This document shows, in pieces, positions 43,177-51,986 of a stretch of 64,000 bases of DNA (within the stretch, counting starts at the first letter, position 1; each line of letters opens with the position of its first letter). The notes below the pieces were generated by a model. The model had not been told where the DNA came from. It worked only from the letters and a program-made list of their open reading frames with translations, and searched no databases. The position numbers and the translations under genes were made by a program. The stretch lies in the NCBI RefSeq assembly GCF_050789285.1, contig NZ_JBOUVX010000002.1, positions 1,178,001 to 1,242,000 on the forward strand. The letters run 5' to 3'. This stretch comes from CAVPWP01 sp050789285 (GTDB taxonomy: Bacteria > Pseudomonadota > Alphaproteobacteria > Rhodobacterales > Rhodobacteraceae).

Positions 43177-44048
43177 GCCAGGGCCCCGGCCGGCGCGGGG
43201 CCTGCAAGAACCCGCCCGGCGCGGGCCGCCTCGGCCCGCAGGGTCGGCCAGTCGGGCACGTCGTTGTCCCATTCGATCAGCGTGGGTTTCCGCCCGCCGA
43301 GCGCGATCGTGTGGGCATAAAGCGCCCAGACCGGGTCGGCGACCGCGCGCCCGTGGCTGTCGATCAGCAGCGGCGCGCCCACGTCGTCGGCGTCTTCGTC
43401 GTGGCCGCCCAGGTGAATCTCGCCCACGGCGTCAAGCGGGAAGGCGTCGATATAGGCGACAGGGTCGACCTGCTGGTTGGTGGCCGACACGAAGACGTTG
43501 TTGACGTCAAGCAGCAGGCCGCAGCCGGTGCGGCGGACAAGCTCGGTCAGGAAGTCGACCTCGGCCATCTCGGTCTCGGCGAAGGCAAGGTAGGTCGACG
43601 GGTTTTCAAGCAGCATCCGCCGTCCCAGCGCCTCCTGGACCTGGTCGATGTGGTCGGCCACGCGCGCCAGCGTGCGGGCGGTGTAGGGCAGGGGCAGAAG
43701 GTCGTTCAGGAAGCCTGTATCGTGGGTCGACCAGGCAAGATGTTCGGAAAAGCTGGCCGGTTTGAGCCAGCGCACGAGGCGCGCAAGCCGGTCCAGGTGT
43801 CCGGGGTCGAGCGGCCGCTCTCCCCCGATCGACAGGCCCACGCCGTGGACCGAGATCGGGAAGCGGTCGCACAGCGCACGAAGCTGTGCGATCGGCCGGC
43901 CGCCGTCGCCCATGTAGTTCTCGGCGTGGATCTCGAGCCAACCGACGGCGCCGGGGTCTTCGAGGATCGCCGCGAAATGCTGCGGCTTGTAGCCGACGCC
44001 GGGGGCGGTCGGCAGGGACGGGCCGGGGATGTGGCTTGTGTCGAGCAT
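43173..44048 (-). CDS. bufB: DUF692 multinuclear non-heme iron oxidative enzyme (BufB/HvfB-like)
   Basis: A 291-residue TIM-barrel enzyme of the DUF692 (MNIO) family, which modifies Cys residues in ribosomal peptides. The expected iron ligands can be read in order: His in ISVHGVGLS, Glu in HAENYMGDG, His in SEHLAWS, Glu in LLENPSTY, Asp/Asn in LLDVNNVF, His in GEIHLGGH, Asp and His in LIDSHGRAV, and Glu in LIEWDND. I use the ATG at 44048; GTG codons at 44054 and 44057 are alternatives. The four-Cys precursor gene is 60 bases upstream. Confidence 0.93.
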   Translation of the reverse strand: MLDTSHIPGPSLPTAPGVGYKPQHFAAILEDPGAVGWLEIHAENYMGDGGRPIAQLRALCDRFPISVHGVGLSIGGERPLDPGHLDRLARLVRWLKPASFSEHLAWSTHDTGFLNDLLPLPYTARTLARVADHIDQVQEALGRRMLLENPSTYLAFAETEMAEVDFLTELVRRTGCGLLLDVNNVFVSATNQQVDPVAYIDAFPLDAVGEIHLGGHDEDADDVGAPLLIDSHGRAVADPVWALYAHTIALGGRKPTLIEWDNDVPDWPTLRAEAARAGRVLAGPAPAGALA

Positions 44049-44108
44049 GGGCACCACCGAAGGCAGGGGGCGTCCCCGGTCGCGCGTCGACCGGGGACTG
44101 GGGCAGGT

Positions 44109-44399
44109 TTACGCGGGCAGGTCGCGGTCAAGGGCCTCGAGCGACCCCATGCGGCCGTCCGGCAGCTCGATCTCGGTGCAGGTGCCGGCATCGACCAGCG
44201 TCCAGGCGTTGCCCTGGTAGTCGACGGTCGAGGTGCCGGCGCAGGTGGTGCCGGGGCCGGCGGCGCAGTCGTTCTGGCCGGCAAGCGAGACACCGAAGCA
44301 CTTTTCCTTTTCCTGGGCATGGGCCGGAACGGACAGGCTGGCGGCAAGGGCGGCGGCGACGGCGCCGGCAACGGCAAGGGTCTTGGCGTGGTTCGACAT
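44109..44399 (-). CDS. bufA: DUF2282 four-cysteine bufferin precursor (BufA-like)
   Basis: A 96-residue protein with a Sec signal peptide ending AHA (residues 26-28), then a short core with exactly four Cys: C34 (EKCFG), C45 (NDCAAG), C53 (TTCAG) and C74 (GTCTE). The pattern CxGxxxAGxNDCA with a later WxxVxxGTC is that of DUF2282 proteins, recently described as bufferins, whose Cys residues are modified by the MNIO enzyme and which bind copper. AGGAAA precedes the ATG. It heads an operon with DUF692, DUF2063 and DoxX genes. Confidence 0.87.
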   Translation of the reverse strand: MSNHAKTLAVAGAVAAALAASLSVPAHAQEKEKCFGVSLAGQNDCAAGPGTTCAGTSTVDYQGNAWTLVDAGTCTEIELPDGRMGSLEALDRDLPA

Positions 44400-44470
44400 C
44401 AGTTCAGTTTCCTCTGTTCATGATCCATAGCCGCCGGCATTGCGGCGACTGGTCGCAGTGGTAGTCAGGT

Positions 44471-44515
44471 CATTTGATCAAATGCCAGTCACGGGCGCGT
44501 GCTTGACGCACCCGT
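44471..44515 (-). promoter_or_regulatory. Palindrome and leader hairpin upstream of the bufferin operon
   Basis: CATTTGATCAAATG (44471-44484) is a perfect 14-base palindrome, 72 bases before the bufA start. Next to it, bases 44491-44515 form a hairpin with arms ACGGGCGCGT and ACGCACCCGT (one G-U pair). Both lie in the 181-base gap between thrS and bufA. The palindrome could bind a dimeric repressor or activator; no ECF-type or copper-repressor consensus is evident to me. Confidence 0.5.
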
Positions 44516-44580
44516 GTCCTGTTGAAACATCGCAATAAATTCGGTTGACGCAAGGGAACCGGATCGCCGGCCCCCGTAGG

Positions 44581-46527
44581 TCAGCGCAGGTCGGGAGGGG
44601 TCGCCTCGGCGGCGAGTTCGCCCACGACCGCGTCGAGCGGGCGGGTGGACGTGTCCTTCTCGCCCAGGCGGCGGACCGAGACGGTGCGGTCCTCGACCTC
44701 GCGGTTGCCGATCGCCAGGATCACCGGAACCTTGCCCACCGAATGTTCGCGGACCTTGTAGTTGATCTTTTCGTTCCGCGTGTCGGCCTCGGCCCGGACC
44801 CCCGCCGCGACCAGCCGGTCCACAACCTCGTGGACGAAGGCATCCGCGTCCGACACGATCGAGGCCACGACGACTTGCCGCGGCGCCAGCCAGAATGGCA
44901 GCTTGCCCGCGTGTTCCTCGATCAGGATGCCGATGAACCGCTCGAACGAGCCCAGCGTCGCGCGGTGCAGCATGACCGGGCGATGCCGTTCGCCGTCCGC
45001 GCCAATGTAACTTGCGTCAAGCCGTTCGGGCAGGACGAAGTCGACCTGAAGCGTGCCGCACTGCCAGTCACGCCCGATCGCGTCCGTCAGCACAAACTCA
45101 AGCTTCGGTCCGTAGAACGCCCCTTCGCCGGGATTGAGCGCATAGTCGTAGCCCGCCGCGCGGGTGGCGTTCGCAAGCGCCGCCTCGGCCTTGTCCCAGA
45201 CCTCGTCCGATCCGGCCCGCGCCTCGGGCCGGTCCGAGAACTTGATCTTGAAGTCCGAGAAGCCGAGGTCGCGGTAGATCTCCGACAGAAAGCCGATGAA
45301 GCGCTTCGTCTCGCCCTCGATCTGGTCTTCGGTGCAGAAGATGTGGGCATCGTCCTGCGTGAAGCCGCGCACGCGCATAATCCCGTGCAGCGCGCCCGAG
45401 GGTTCATAGCGGTTGCACGATCCGAACTCGGCCATGCGCAGCGGCAGGTCGCGATAGCTTTTCAGGCCCACGTTGAAGATCTGCACGTGGCAGGGGCAGT
45501 TCATCGGCTTCAGCGCGTTGATCGTCTTTTCGCGGGCATGTTCCTCGTCGACTTCGACGATGAACATGTTTTCCTGGTAATTGGCCCAGTGGCCCGATTT
45601 CTCCCACAGGACGCGGTTGACGACCTGGGGGGTGTTGACCTCGACATAGCCGCCCGCGCGCTGCTTGCGGCGCATGTAGTCCTGCAGTGTCGTGTAGATC
45701 GCCCAGCCGTTCGGGTGCCAGAAGATCTGCCCCGGCGCCTCTTCCTGCATGTGGAAAAGGTCCATCTCGCGCCCGAGCCGGCGATGGTCGCGCTTCTCGG
45801 CTTCCTCGAGGAAGGTGAGGTAGGCCTTCAGGTCGTCGCGGTTGCGGAAGGCCACGCCGTAGATGCGCTGAAGCATCGGACGGTTCGAATCGCCGCGCCA
45901 GTAGGCCCCTGCCACCTTCATCAGGCGGAAGGCGTCGGCCGGCACCTGGCCCGTGTTCTGAAGATGCGGCCCCCGGCACAGATCCTGCCAGTGCCCGTGC
46001 CAGTACATGCGCAGCGGCTGATCGCCCGGGATCGCCTCGATCAGTTCGACCTTGTAGGGTTCGCCGTTGGCCTCGTAGAAACGGACCGCGCGCTCGCGGT
46101 CCCAGATCTCGGTGGTGACGGGGTCGCGGCGGTTGATGATCTCCTTCATCTTCGCCTCGATCGCGCCAAGATCCTCGGGCGTGAAGGGCTCGGCCCGGTC
46201 GAAATCGTAATACCAGCCGTTGTCGATCACGGGTCCGATCGTGACCTTCACCTCGGGCCAGATCTCCTGCACGGCGCGGGCCATGATGTGGGCCAGGTCG
46301 TGCCGGATCAGCTCGAGCGCCGGCGCCTCGTCCTGCATCGTGTGGATCGCGATCGAGGCATCGCCGGGGATCGGCCACTGCAGATCCCAATGCGCGCCGT
46401 TCACGGTCGCGCTGATCGCCTTCTTGCCCAGCGAGGTCGAGATGCCGGCGGCCACCTCGGCCGGCGTGACGCCCGCCTTGAAGCTGCGCGCATTGCCATC
46501 GGGGAAGGTCAGGGAAATATCGGCCAT
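44581..46527 (-). CDS. thrS: Threonine-tRNA ligase
   Basis: A 648-residue class II aminoacyl-tRNA synthetase. An N-terminal TGS domain (residues about 1-60) is followed by the editing domain (about 62-220; RHDLAHIMARAVQEIWPE contains the HxxxH motif). The catalytic core follows, with zinc-binding Cys in KPMNCPCHVQIF, motif 2 CNRYEPSGALHGIMRVRGFT and motif 3 in HRATLGSFERFIGILIEEH, then the anticodon-binding domain. GAGGAG lies before the ATG. It is directly upstream of the bufferin operon on the same strand, with a 181-base gap. Confidence 0.97.
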   Translation of the reverse strand: MADISLTFPDGNARSFKAGVTPAEVAAGISTSLGKKAISATVNGAHWDLQWPIPGDASIAIHTMQDEAPALELIRHDLAHIMARAVQEIWPEVKVTIGPVIDNGWYYDFDRAEPFTPEDLGAIEAKMKEIINRRDPVTTEIWDRERAVRFYEANGEPYKVELIEAIPGDQPLRMYWHGHWQDLCRGPHLQNTGQVPADAFRLMKVAGAYWRGDSNRPMLQRIYGVAFRNRDDLKAYLTFLEEAEKRDHRRLGREMDLFHMQEEAPGQIFWHPNGWAIYTTLQDYMRRKQRAGGYVEVNTPQVVNRVLWEKSGHWANYQENMFIVEVDEEHAREKTINALKPMNCPCHVQIFNVGLKSYRDLPLRMAEFGSCNRYEPSGALHGIMRVRGFTQDDAHIFCTEDQIEGETKRFIGFLSEIYRDLGFSDFKIKFSDRPEARAGSDEVWDKAEAALANATRAAGYDYALNPGEGAFYGPKLEFVLTDAIGRDWQCGTLQVDFVLPERLDASYIGADGERHRPVMLHRATLGSFERFIGILIEEHAGKLPFWLAPRQVVVASIVSDADAFVHEVVDRLVAAGVRAEADTRNEKINYKVREHSVGKVPVILAIGNREVEDRTVSVRRLGEKDTSTRPLDAVVGELAAEATPPDLR

Positions 46528-46694
46528 CGGCCAGTCTCCTCGTCGGTTTGGCGCCCACGGAACGCCCGGCTGCGGGTATGTCTTGGCGCGGGTTTGTCGC
46601 ATGCTCTGTCGGCTGTCAAGGACACCGCGCCCGGGTCGCGGTTGCCGACAGGCGCGCGCACGGCCTAGTCTGGGCCCATACCCCGGAGGCCGGA

Positions 46695-47456
46695 ATGTCC
46701 TATTCTCTCCTGCGCCGCGTCGCCCTTGCCGCCGCCATGGCCGCGCTGGCCGCCTGCGCGTCCTTCGAACCCGTGTCGCGTCAGGACGGAACGGCGTCGC
46801 GTCCGCCCTCGGAGTTCCAGACGCGGCTCGATGCGCTGGGCATTCCCCTCGACCTGCCCGAGGGCAGGGCCATCCTTGTCAACGTCCCGGCCTTCGAGCT
46901 GATCGCCTTCGAGGACGGAACCCCCGTCTTCCGCAGTCGCATCATCGTGGGAACGCGGTGGAACCCGACCCCGCTGATCGACACCTATGTCAGCCGGGTG
47001 ACCTTCCGCCCCTCGTGGCGGCCGACACCGGCGATGGTCGCCAGCGGCGAATACCGCGACGAGGTCCGCCCGCCGGGCCGCGACAACCCGCTTGGCCTGC
47101 TGGCAGTCCGGCTCGAGCCCGGTCTTCTGGTCTATCTGCACGACACGAACCAGCGGCAGCTCTTCGAGCGTGACATGCGCGCGCTGTCGCATGGCTGCAT
47201 CCGGGTCCAGCGCTGGGACACGCTTGCCGCCTGGGTCCTTGGTCGTGAGGAAAGCTGGGTGCGCACCATGGCCGAGACACCCCCGTCGAAGGACGTTCCC
47301 GCCCCGCCGATTCCGGTGCTGATCAGGTATCTTCCAGTCTTCCCGGCCGAGGACGGGACGGTTCTGCGTCACCCCGACATCTACGGCCTCGCGGCCGGAT
47401 CGGGGGCGCCCAGGGTATCGGGCAAGGACGCCTCGGCTGCCTGTGGCGGGCCGTGA
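46695..47456 (+). CDS. L,D-transpeptidase lipoprotein (YkuD family)
   Basis: A 253-residue periplasmic enzyme forming 3-3 peptidoglycan crosslinks or related bonds. The lipobox is LAAC at residues 17-20. The YkuD catalytic motif is SHGCIRVQRWD (His and nucleophile Cys), preceded by HDTNQRQLFERDMRA. Unlike YcbB proteins it has no large extra domains. Divergent from thrS. The start at 46695 follows GGAGG by seven bases and gives the signal peptide. Confidence 0.88.
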   Translation: MSYSLLRRVALAAAMAALAACASFEPVSRQDGTASRPPSEFQTRLDALGIPLDLPEGRAILVNVPAFELIAFEDGTPVFRSRIIVGTRWNPTPLIDTYVSRVTFRPSWRPTPAMVASGEYRDEVRPPGRDNPLGLLAVRLEPGLLVYLHDTNQRQLFERDMRALSHGCIRVQRWDTLAAWVLGREESWVRTMAETPPSKDVPAPPIPVLIRYLPVFPAEDGTVLRHPDIYGLAAGSGAPRVSGKDASAACGGP

Positions 47457-47474
47457 TCCTGCGCCGCAATGGCC

Positions 47475-48380
47475 CTAATCGTCGACCGGCGTCCACGTGG
47501 CGTCGGGATCGTAGACCGTGATGCCTTCGGCGATGGCAAGCGTGTCCGCGCCAAGGTCGGCCTGCAGGATTTGGCCGTTCTCGCTGACAAGAAAGCTCAT
47601 CACGCCGGTTTCGCCGGGGATGGCCGGGACCGCCAGCATCGCGTGTCCCGCAACCATGTTGCCGTTCACGACATAGCTCATCGCGCCCCCGGGGGCGGAA
47701 GGCCCCTGACCGTCGAGCAGGCGGAAGTAGTATCCCGAAAGCGGGATCGGCGGCTGATCGCCGTCGGCGTCGGCATAGCCGTCAAGAGATGCCTGGGCGA
47801 TCCGCACGCCCAGCGGGCTTTCGGCGTCGGCCCAGAACAGGCCGTCACGATCTTCGGCGCTCGAGATGATGTAGCGCGCGAATTCCATCACGCCGTCGCC
47901 GTCCCGGTCGGCCAGGCGGAATTCGGCCTGCACGTCGACGTAGGCATCGAGGAGATCGATCACGTCAAGCTCGTTCGCTCCGATTTCACGGGCCGCCAGT
48001 TCGGCCGCTCCGGCCTCCATGTCGAAGGACCAGCCGTCGCCGGCCCGCGCGATCGGGATCGGGAAGGGCCAGTCTTCGGCGCCCAGCGACAGGGTATAGC
48101 TTCCCTCGTCTTCCGGAACCAGGCGGAACCCCTGGCGGTAGAGGTCAAGAAGCCTCAGGCGATTGGCAAGGTCCTCGGCGCGGTTGCCGGAATACACAAG
48201 GTCTTCGGATTCGGGGCCGAAGATCGTCAGGATCTCGTCGCGCGATCCGCTGCGCAGGGCCGAGCCCACGGCCTCGACCGCGTCGAAGGGCGAGGCATAG
48301 CGTGCGGGCTCGGCGCCGGCAGCGACGGTGAAGATGGCGATGGCAGCGGCCGACGTGGAAAACAGGGCTGTCCGGGTCAT
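47475..48380 (-). CDS. DUF2950 family exported protein
   Basis: A 301-residue secreted protein with a signal peptide to about residue 23. FDAVEAVGSALRSGSRDEIL and LTIFGPESEDLV, then DGWSFDMEAGAAELAAREIG, and GYYFRLLDGQGPSAPGGAMS are the recurring blocks of DUF2950. Function is unknown. It lies four bases downstream of the DUF3300 gene on the same strand; the two families are very often paired, so they probably work together. Confidence 0.85.
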   Translation of the reverse strand: MTRTALFSTSAAAIAIFTVAAGAEPARYASPFDAVEAVGSALRSGSRDEILTIFGPESEDLVYSGNRAEDLANRLRLLDLYRQGFRLVPEDEGSYTLSLGAEDWPFPIPIARAGDGWSFDMEAGAAELAAREIGANELDVIDLLDAYVDVQAEFRLADRDGDGVMEFARYIISSAEDRDGLFWADAESPLGVRIAQASLDGYADADGDQPPIPLSGYYFRLLDGQGPSAPGGAMSYVVNGNMVAGHAMLAVPAIPGETGVMSFLVSENGQILQADLGADTLAIAEGITVYDPDATWTPVDD

Positions 48381-48384
48381 GGTC

Positions 48385-49659
48385 TTACCTCCGCGTCCGC
48401 TTGTGACCACCGCCCCGTTGCGACGCGGCATGCGCCTTCGGGCCGGGTGAGCGCTTGGCCAGCGCGGTTGGCTTCTTCACGGCCGCGGGCCGCTGGACCG
48501 ATGCGGGCTTCTGAACCGACGCGGGGCGCTTGATTTCGGCCGGGCGGGCGCTGGATGCCGGCGCGGTGTCCCGGGTGCGGGCGATCGCGTCGCGCTTTTC
48601 GCCCGAGGGACGCTGCGACGGGCGATCGACCTGCGGCAGCCGCTCGGAACTTCCGCCGCCCGGACGGATGACGGCCGGGCCGGTGGATGCGCCGCCGGGG
48701 CGCGAGATATCGGCCGCACCGGTGCGGTCCGAAAGCCGCTCGCGCAGCGCGTCCGAGTTGCTGTCGCCCTTGTTGATCGGCAGCCGGGTTCCGCCCCCTT
48801 CGGGATCGCGTCGGTCGGCGATCTTGTCACGCGCGTTCTCCGTGCGGTCCGGATCGGGTTTCCAGCCGCCAAGGTCGATGTTGCCGTCGCCGATCGTCAC
48901 ATCGCCGTCCACATCGATGTCGATATCCGGATCGCGGATGATCGGGCCACCGCCCCAACCGCCGCAGTTGCGGCATCCCCAGTAGTCGTTCCAATCGTCG
49001 TCATCGTCGAAGATTGCATCGACCAGAAGGAAGGTTCCGAAGGTCACCGCGCCCACCATCAGTGCATCGTCGAGCGAACTGTCATAAACCACCTGCGGGT
49101 CGTATTGCGGCACATAGACCACTTCGGGGTCGGCCGGCTGGATCACCACGGTCTCATCGCTGTCGACCTCGACCACCTGTTCGTCGCTGCTGAGCAGCGC
49201 GCCGGTGTTGATCGCCTGAAGGCGCATGGTCTGGACTGCGTCCATGACGCCGTCGGTCTGGGCCTCCATCGCCGCGCCCATGGTCTCGGTCCATTCGATG
49301 TGCTCGGCCATGTCGGCGACGACGTCCGGAAAGCCAGTCGCCAGAACCTCGACGCTGGGATCCCAGCCCTGCGCCTCGATCTCGGGGCGAAGCGCCTCGG
49401 GATCGGCGCCGTCATTCTGCAGAAGGAAGCGGTCGGCCTTGACGATCTCGAGAGGTTGCGTCGCGGCGACAAGGATTTGGATCAGCAGCGTGTCGGGATA
49501 AAGCGCAACCGGGGCGACCAGCGTCTCAAGCTCGGCCTGTGTCAGAAGCTCCGCGTTTTCGGCCTCGGCCGCGCCGGTGGCCTCGGTCTGCCCCCAGGCC
49601 GTACCGGCCATCGGCGCGGTGGCCAAGGCCGTCGACAGGAAAAGCGCCAGTCGCTGCAT
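48385..49659 (-). CDS. DUF3300 family exported protein
   Basis: A 424-residue secreted protein with a signal peptide (ALATAPMAGTAWGQ). The DUF3300 domain spans about residues 30-230: LVAPVALYPDTLLIQILVAA, EAQGWDPSVEVLATGFPDVV, and VEVDSDETVVIQPADPEVVY with VPQYDPQVVYD. A Gly/Cys patch (YWGCRNCGGWGGGP) precedes a long low-complexity basic tail rich in Lys, Ala, Pro and Ser. The tail may bind the cell wall or nucleic acid. It is the first gene of the DUF3300-DUF2950 pair. Confidence 0.85.
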   Translation of the reverse strand: MQRLALFLSTALATAPMAGTAWGQTEATGAAEAENAELLTQAELETLVAPVALYPDTLLIQILVAATQPLEIVKADRFLLQNDGADPEALRPEIEAQGWDPSVEVLATGFPDVVADMAEHIEWTETMGAAMEAQTDGVMDAVQTMRLQAINTGALLSSDEQVVEVDSDETVVIQPADPEVVYVPQYDPQVVYDSSLDDALMVGAVTFGTFLLVDAIFDDDDDWNDYWGCRNCGGWGGGPIIRDPDIDIDVDGDVTIGDGNIDLGGWKPDPDRTENARDKIADRRDPEGGGTRLPINKGDSNSDALRERLSDRTGAADISRPGGASTGPAVIRPGGGSSERLPQVDRPSQRPSGEKRDAIARTRDTAPASSARPAEIKRPASVQKPASVQRPAAVKKPTALAKRSPGPKAHAASQRGGGHKRTRR

Positions 49660-49827
49660 CGGTGATTCCCCCTCTGTGCCGCCTGATCGTGACACGGCTG
49701 CCGCCTGTAGACTCCATCATTTGGGGATTTGGCCGCCCCTTGCCGGTTTTCTTTCGCCAAGAGTTGCGGGAATTGCGCTTCCGTCCTGCGCCCACCCATG
49801 GCAACCAAGGCAAAACAGGGAGACGCG

Positions 49828-50592
49828 ATGCCAGCCCCAAAGACGTTCGAGACCCCAATGGGACGGCGGCTTGCCTATCACGCGACACCCGGGCAGGGGC
49901 CGGGGGTCGTGTTTCTTGGCGGCCTTCGATCGGACATGGAGGGCAGCAAGGCCCTGTTTCTCGAGGACTGGGCGCGCAAGGCGGACCGGGCCTTCCTGCG
50001 GTTCGATTACTCCGGCCACGGGCAATCCTCGGGCGAGTTCACCGAAGGCTGTATCGGCGACTGGGCCGAAGACGCGCTGGCCGCGATCTCGGCGCTGACC
50101 CGGGGGCCGCAGGTTCTTGTCGGCTCGTCGATGGGGGGCTGGATCTCGCTTCTTGTGGCGCGTTCGGGCAAGGTGCCGCTTGCCGGCCTTGTCGGGATCG
50201 CCGCCGCGCCGGATTTCACCGAAGACGGCATGTGGGCCGAATTCACCGACGGCGAACGGCGCGCTCTGATGACCGACGGCCGGGTCGAACGCCCGTCCGA
50301 GTATTCGGACGAGCCCTACATCATCACCCGCCGCATGATCGAGGATGGGCGAAGCCATCTGGTCCTGCGCAGCCCGCTTCGGTTCGATATGCCGGTCCGG
50401 CTTCTGCAGGGCTCGGCCGATACGGACGTGCTGCCCGCGGTGGGGTTGCGCCTGTTCGATCATCTTGAGGGTCCTGACATCCGCCTGACCCTGGTCAAGG
50501 ACGCCGATCACCGGTTCTCGACACCGGACTGTCTTCAACTGATCCGCGCCGCCGTCGAGGACGTGCTGGCCCGAGCGGCGGACGGGGCATGA
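49828..50592 (+). CDS. Alpha/beta hydrolase
   Basis: A 254-residue single-domain hydrolase. The nucleophile elbow is GSSMGGW, the catalytic His is in DADHRFS and an Asp is in GSADTDVL. FLGGLRSDMEGSKALFLEDW and FDYSGHGQSSGEF are typical of ABHD10-like enzymes (depalmitoylase or mycophenolic-glucuronide esterase relatives). GGGAG precedes the ATG at 49828. The next hydrolase overlaps it by four bases. Substrate not known. Confidence 0.88.
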   Translation: MPAPKTFETPMGRRLAYHATPGQGPGVVFLGGLRSDMEGSKALFLEDWARKADRAFLRFDYSGHGQSSGEFTEGCIGDWAEDALAAISALTRGPQVLVGSSMGGWISLLVARSGKVPLAGLVGIAAAPDFTEDGMWAEFTDGERRALMTDGRVERPSEYSDEPYIITRRMIEDGRSHLVLRSPLRFDMPVRLLQGSADTDVLPAVGLRLFDHLEGPDIRLTLVKDADHRFSTPDCLQLIRAAVEDVLARAADGA

Positions 50593-51569
50593 GGCGTTGG
50601 CTTTGGCGTTTCGGCGCCTTCGCCGCCGTGCCGGTGATCGCCCTTGTCCTTTGGCCGGCCGAGCCGGTCGACACCGCGATCGAAGCCGATCCGTCGGACA
50701 TCGCGGCCGTGGGGGCAGGGGGACTCGACGCCTGGCTTGCCGCGGAAGAGGCGCGGTTCGACGACATCACCCCGGGTGTCGAGAAGCGGATCGTCTGGGC
50801 CACCGCCCCGGGCGCCGCCACCGACGAAGTCGTGGTCTATATCCACGGCTTCTCGGCCACCTCCGAAGAACTGCGCCCTGTCCCCGACCGGGTCGCCCAG
50901 GCGCTGGGGGCGAACCTGTTGTTCTGGCGGCTGGCCGGGCATGGGCGCGGCGGCGACGCCATGGCCGAGCCGCGTGCCGGGGACTGGATCGAGGACATGG
51001 CCGAGGCGCTGGCCGTCGCCGATCTGTTGGGGGACCGCGTCACGGTCATCGCCACCTCGACCGGCGGAACGTTGGCCGCCATCGCCGCGACGCTGCCCGA
51101 GACGCGCGGGGCCTTCGACCGCCTCGTGATGGTCTCGCCGAACTTCCGGATCGCCGCGCCCGTCGCGCGCGTCCTGACATGGCCGGCGGTCCGGCACTGG
51201 GGGCCGCTCGTCGTCGGGGCCGAACGTCGGTTCGAGTCGCTGAATGCGGCGCATGGACGCTACTGGACCACGCGCTATCCCACGGTGGCGACGGTTCCGA
51301 TGGGGGCGCTTGTCGCCCACGCCCGTGCCCTTGACTATTCGGTGGTCGCGATCCCCGCGCTCTTCGTCTTTTCGGACGCCGACCGCGTCGTGTCGGCCGC
51401 GGCCACGCGCGAGGTTGCCGCGCGTTGGGGGGGCGACGTCACGCTTGCGCCGCAGGTTCCCGGGCCGGGGGACGACCCCTTCGCCCACGTCCTCGCGGGC
51501 GACATCCTGAGCCCGTCGCTGACGCCGGGTGTCAGCGCGCTGATCCTCGACTGGATCGCCGCGCACTGA
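50589..51569 (+). CDS. Alpha/beta hydrolase with N-terminal membrane anchor
   Basis: A 326-residue hydrolase with an uncleaved-looking N-terminal hydrophobic segment (FGAFAAVPVIALVLWP). VYIHGFSATSEELRP is the oxyanion strand, the nucleophile is in ATSTGGT, an Asp in VFSDADRVV and a His in PFAHVLAGD. It resembles carboxylesterase/lipase-like proteins of unknown substrate. Its ATG overlaps the preceding hydrolase stop, so both are co-translated. Confidence 0.85.
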   Translation: MRRWLWRFGAFAAVPVIALVLWPAEPVDTAIEADPSDIAAVGAGGLDAWLAAEEARFDDITPGVEKRIVWATAPGAATDEVVVYIHGFSATSEELRPVPDRVAQALGANLLFWRLAGHGRGGDAMAEPRAGDWIEDMAEALAVADLLGDRVTVIATSTGGTLAAIAATLPETRGAFDRLVMVSPNFRIAAPVARVLTWPAVRHWGPLVVGAERRFESLNAAHGRYWTTRYPTVATVPMGALVAHARALDYSVVAIPALFVFSDADRVVSAAATREVAARWGGDVTLAPQVPGPGDDPFAHVLAGDILSPSLTPGVSALILDWIAAH

Positions 51570-51667
51570 CGACGGCGCTTCCGACAGCACCCGCGACTTG
51601 ACCCGTGTCAAGGTGGGCGGGGGACTGGCAGTCCAGACTGTGCGGGCAAAGAACAGGAGAACATCCC

Positions 51668-51910
51668 ATGTCGCATGTGCCGCACGATCTTGCCACCGAT
51701 TTTCCCGAGCATGCCCAGCGTATCCACGAGCTCAAGATCGGCAACACGCACTTCGCCCGGCTTCTTGGCGAATACGAAGAGGTGAACGGCGCCGTCCACC
51801 GGGCCGAGACGAATGTCGAACCGATGTCGCCCGATGCCGAGACCGAGCTGCGCAAGACGCGCGCCGCGTTGAAGGACGAGCTTTACCGGATGCTCACGGC
51901 GCCGGCCTGA
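51668..51910 (+). CDS. DUF465 (YdcH-like) small coiled-coil protein
   Basis: An 80-residue helical protein. HDLATDFPEHAQRIHELKIG then FARLLGEYEEVNGAVHRAE match the longer DUF465 subtype, distinct from the 74-residue one at 26619. It probably forms a short coiled-coil dimer. AGGAGAA lies before the ATG. Function unknown. A repeat element with two GC hairpins follows the stop. Confidence 0.85.
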   Translation: MSHVPHDLATDFPEHAQRIHELKIGNTHFARLLGEYEEVNGAVHRAETNVEPMSPDAETELRKTRAALKDELYRMLTAPA

Positions 51911-51978
51911 GGGGGCTCTGCCCCCGCCGCCCCGCCGGCGGCGGGGCGCCTCCCCCGGAGTATTTCCACAAGAGAAGA
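51911..51978. repeat. Intergenic repeat element (copy 4)
   Basis: GGGGGC-TCT-GCCCCC is followed by a second GC-rich stem (GCCCCGCC-GGC-GGCGGGGC), then TCCCCCGGAGTATTTCCACA and AGAGAAGA. It lies between the convergent DUF465 and pccR genes, where either strand's hairpin may end transcription. Same layout as copy 3. Confidence 0.7.
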
Positions 51979-51986
51979 CCTGCGGG

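Noticed and set aside
44545..46668. 707-residue plus-strand frame opposite thrS
   Set aside because: Repetitive His/Val/Arg composition typical of an antisense shadow in GC-rich DNA; thrS on the other strand is complete.
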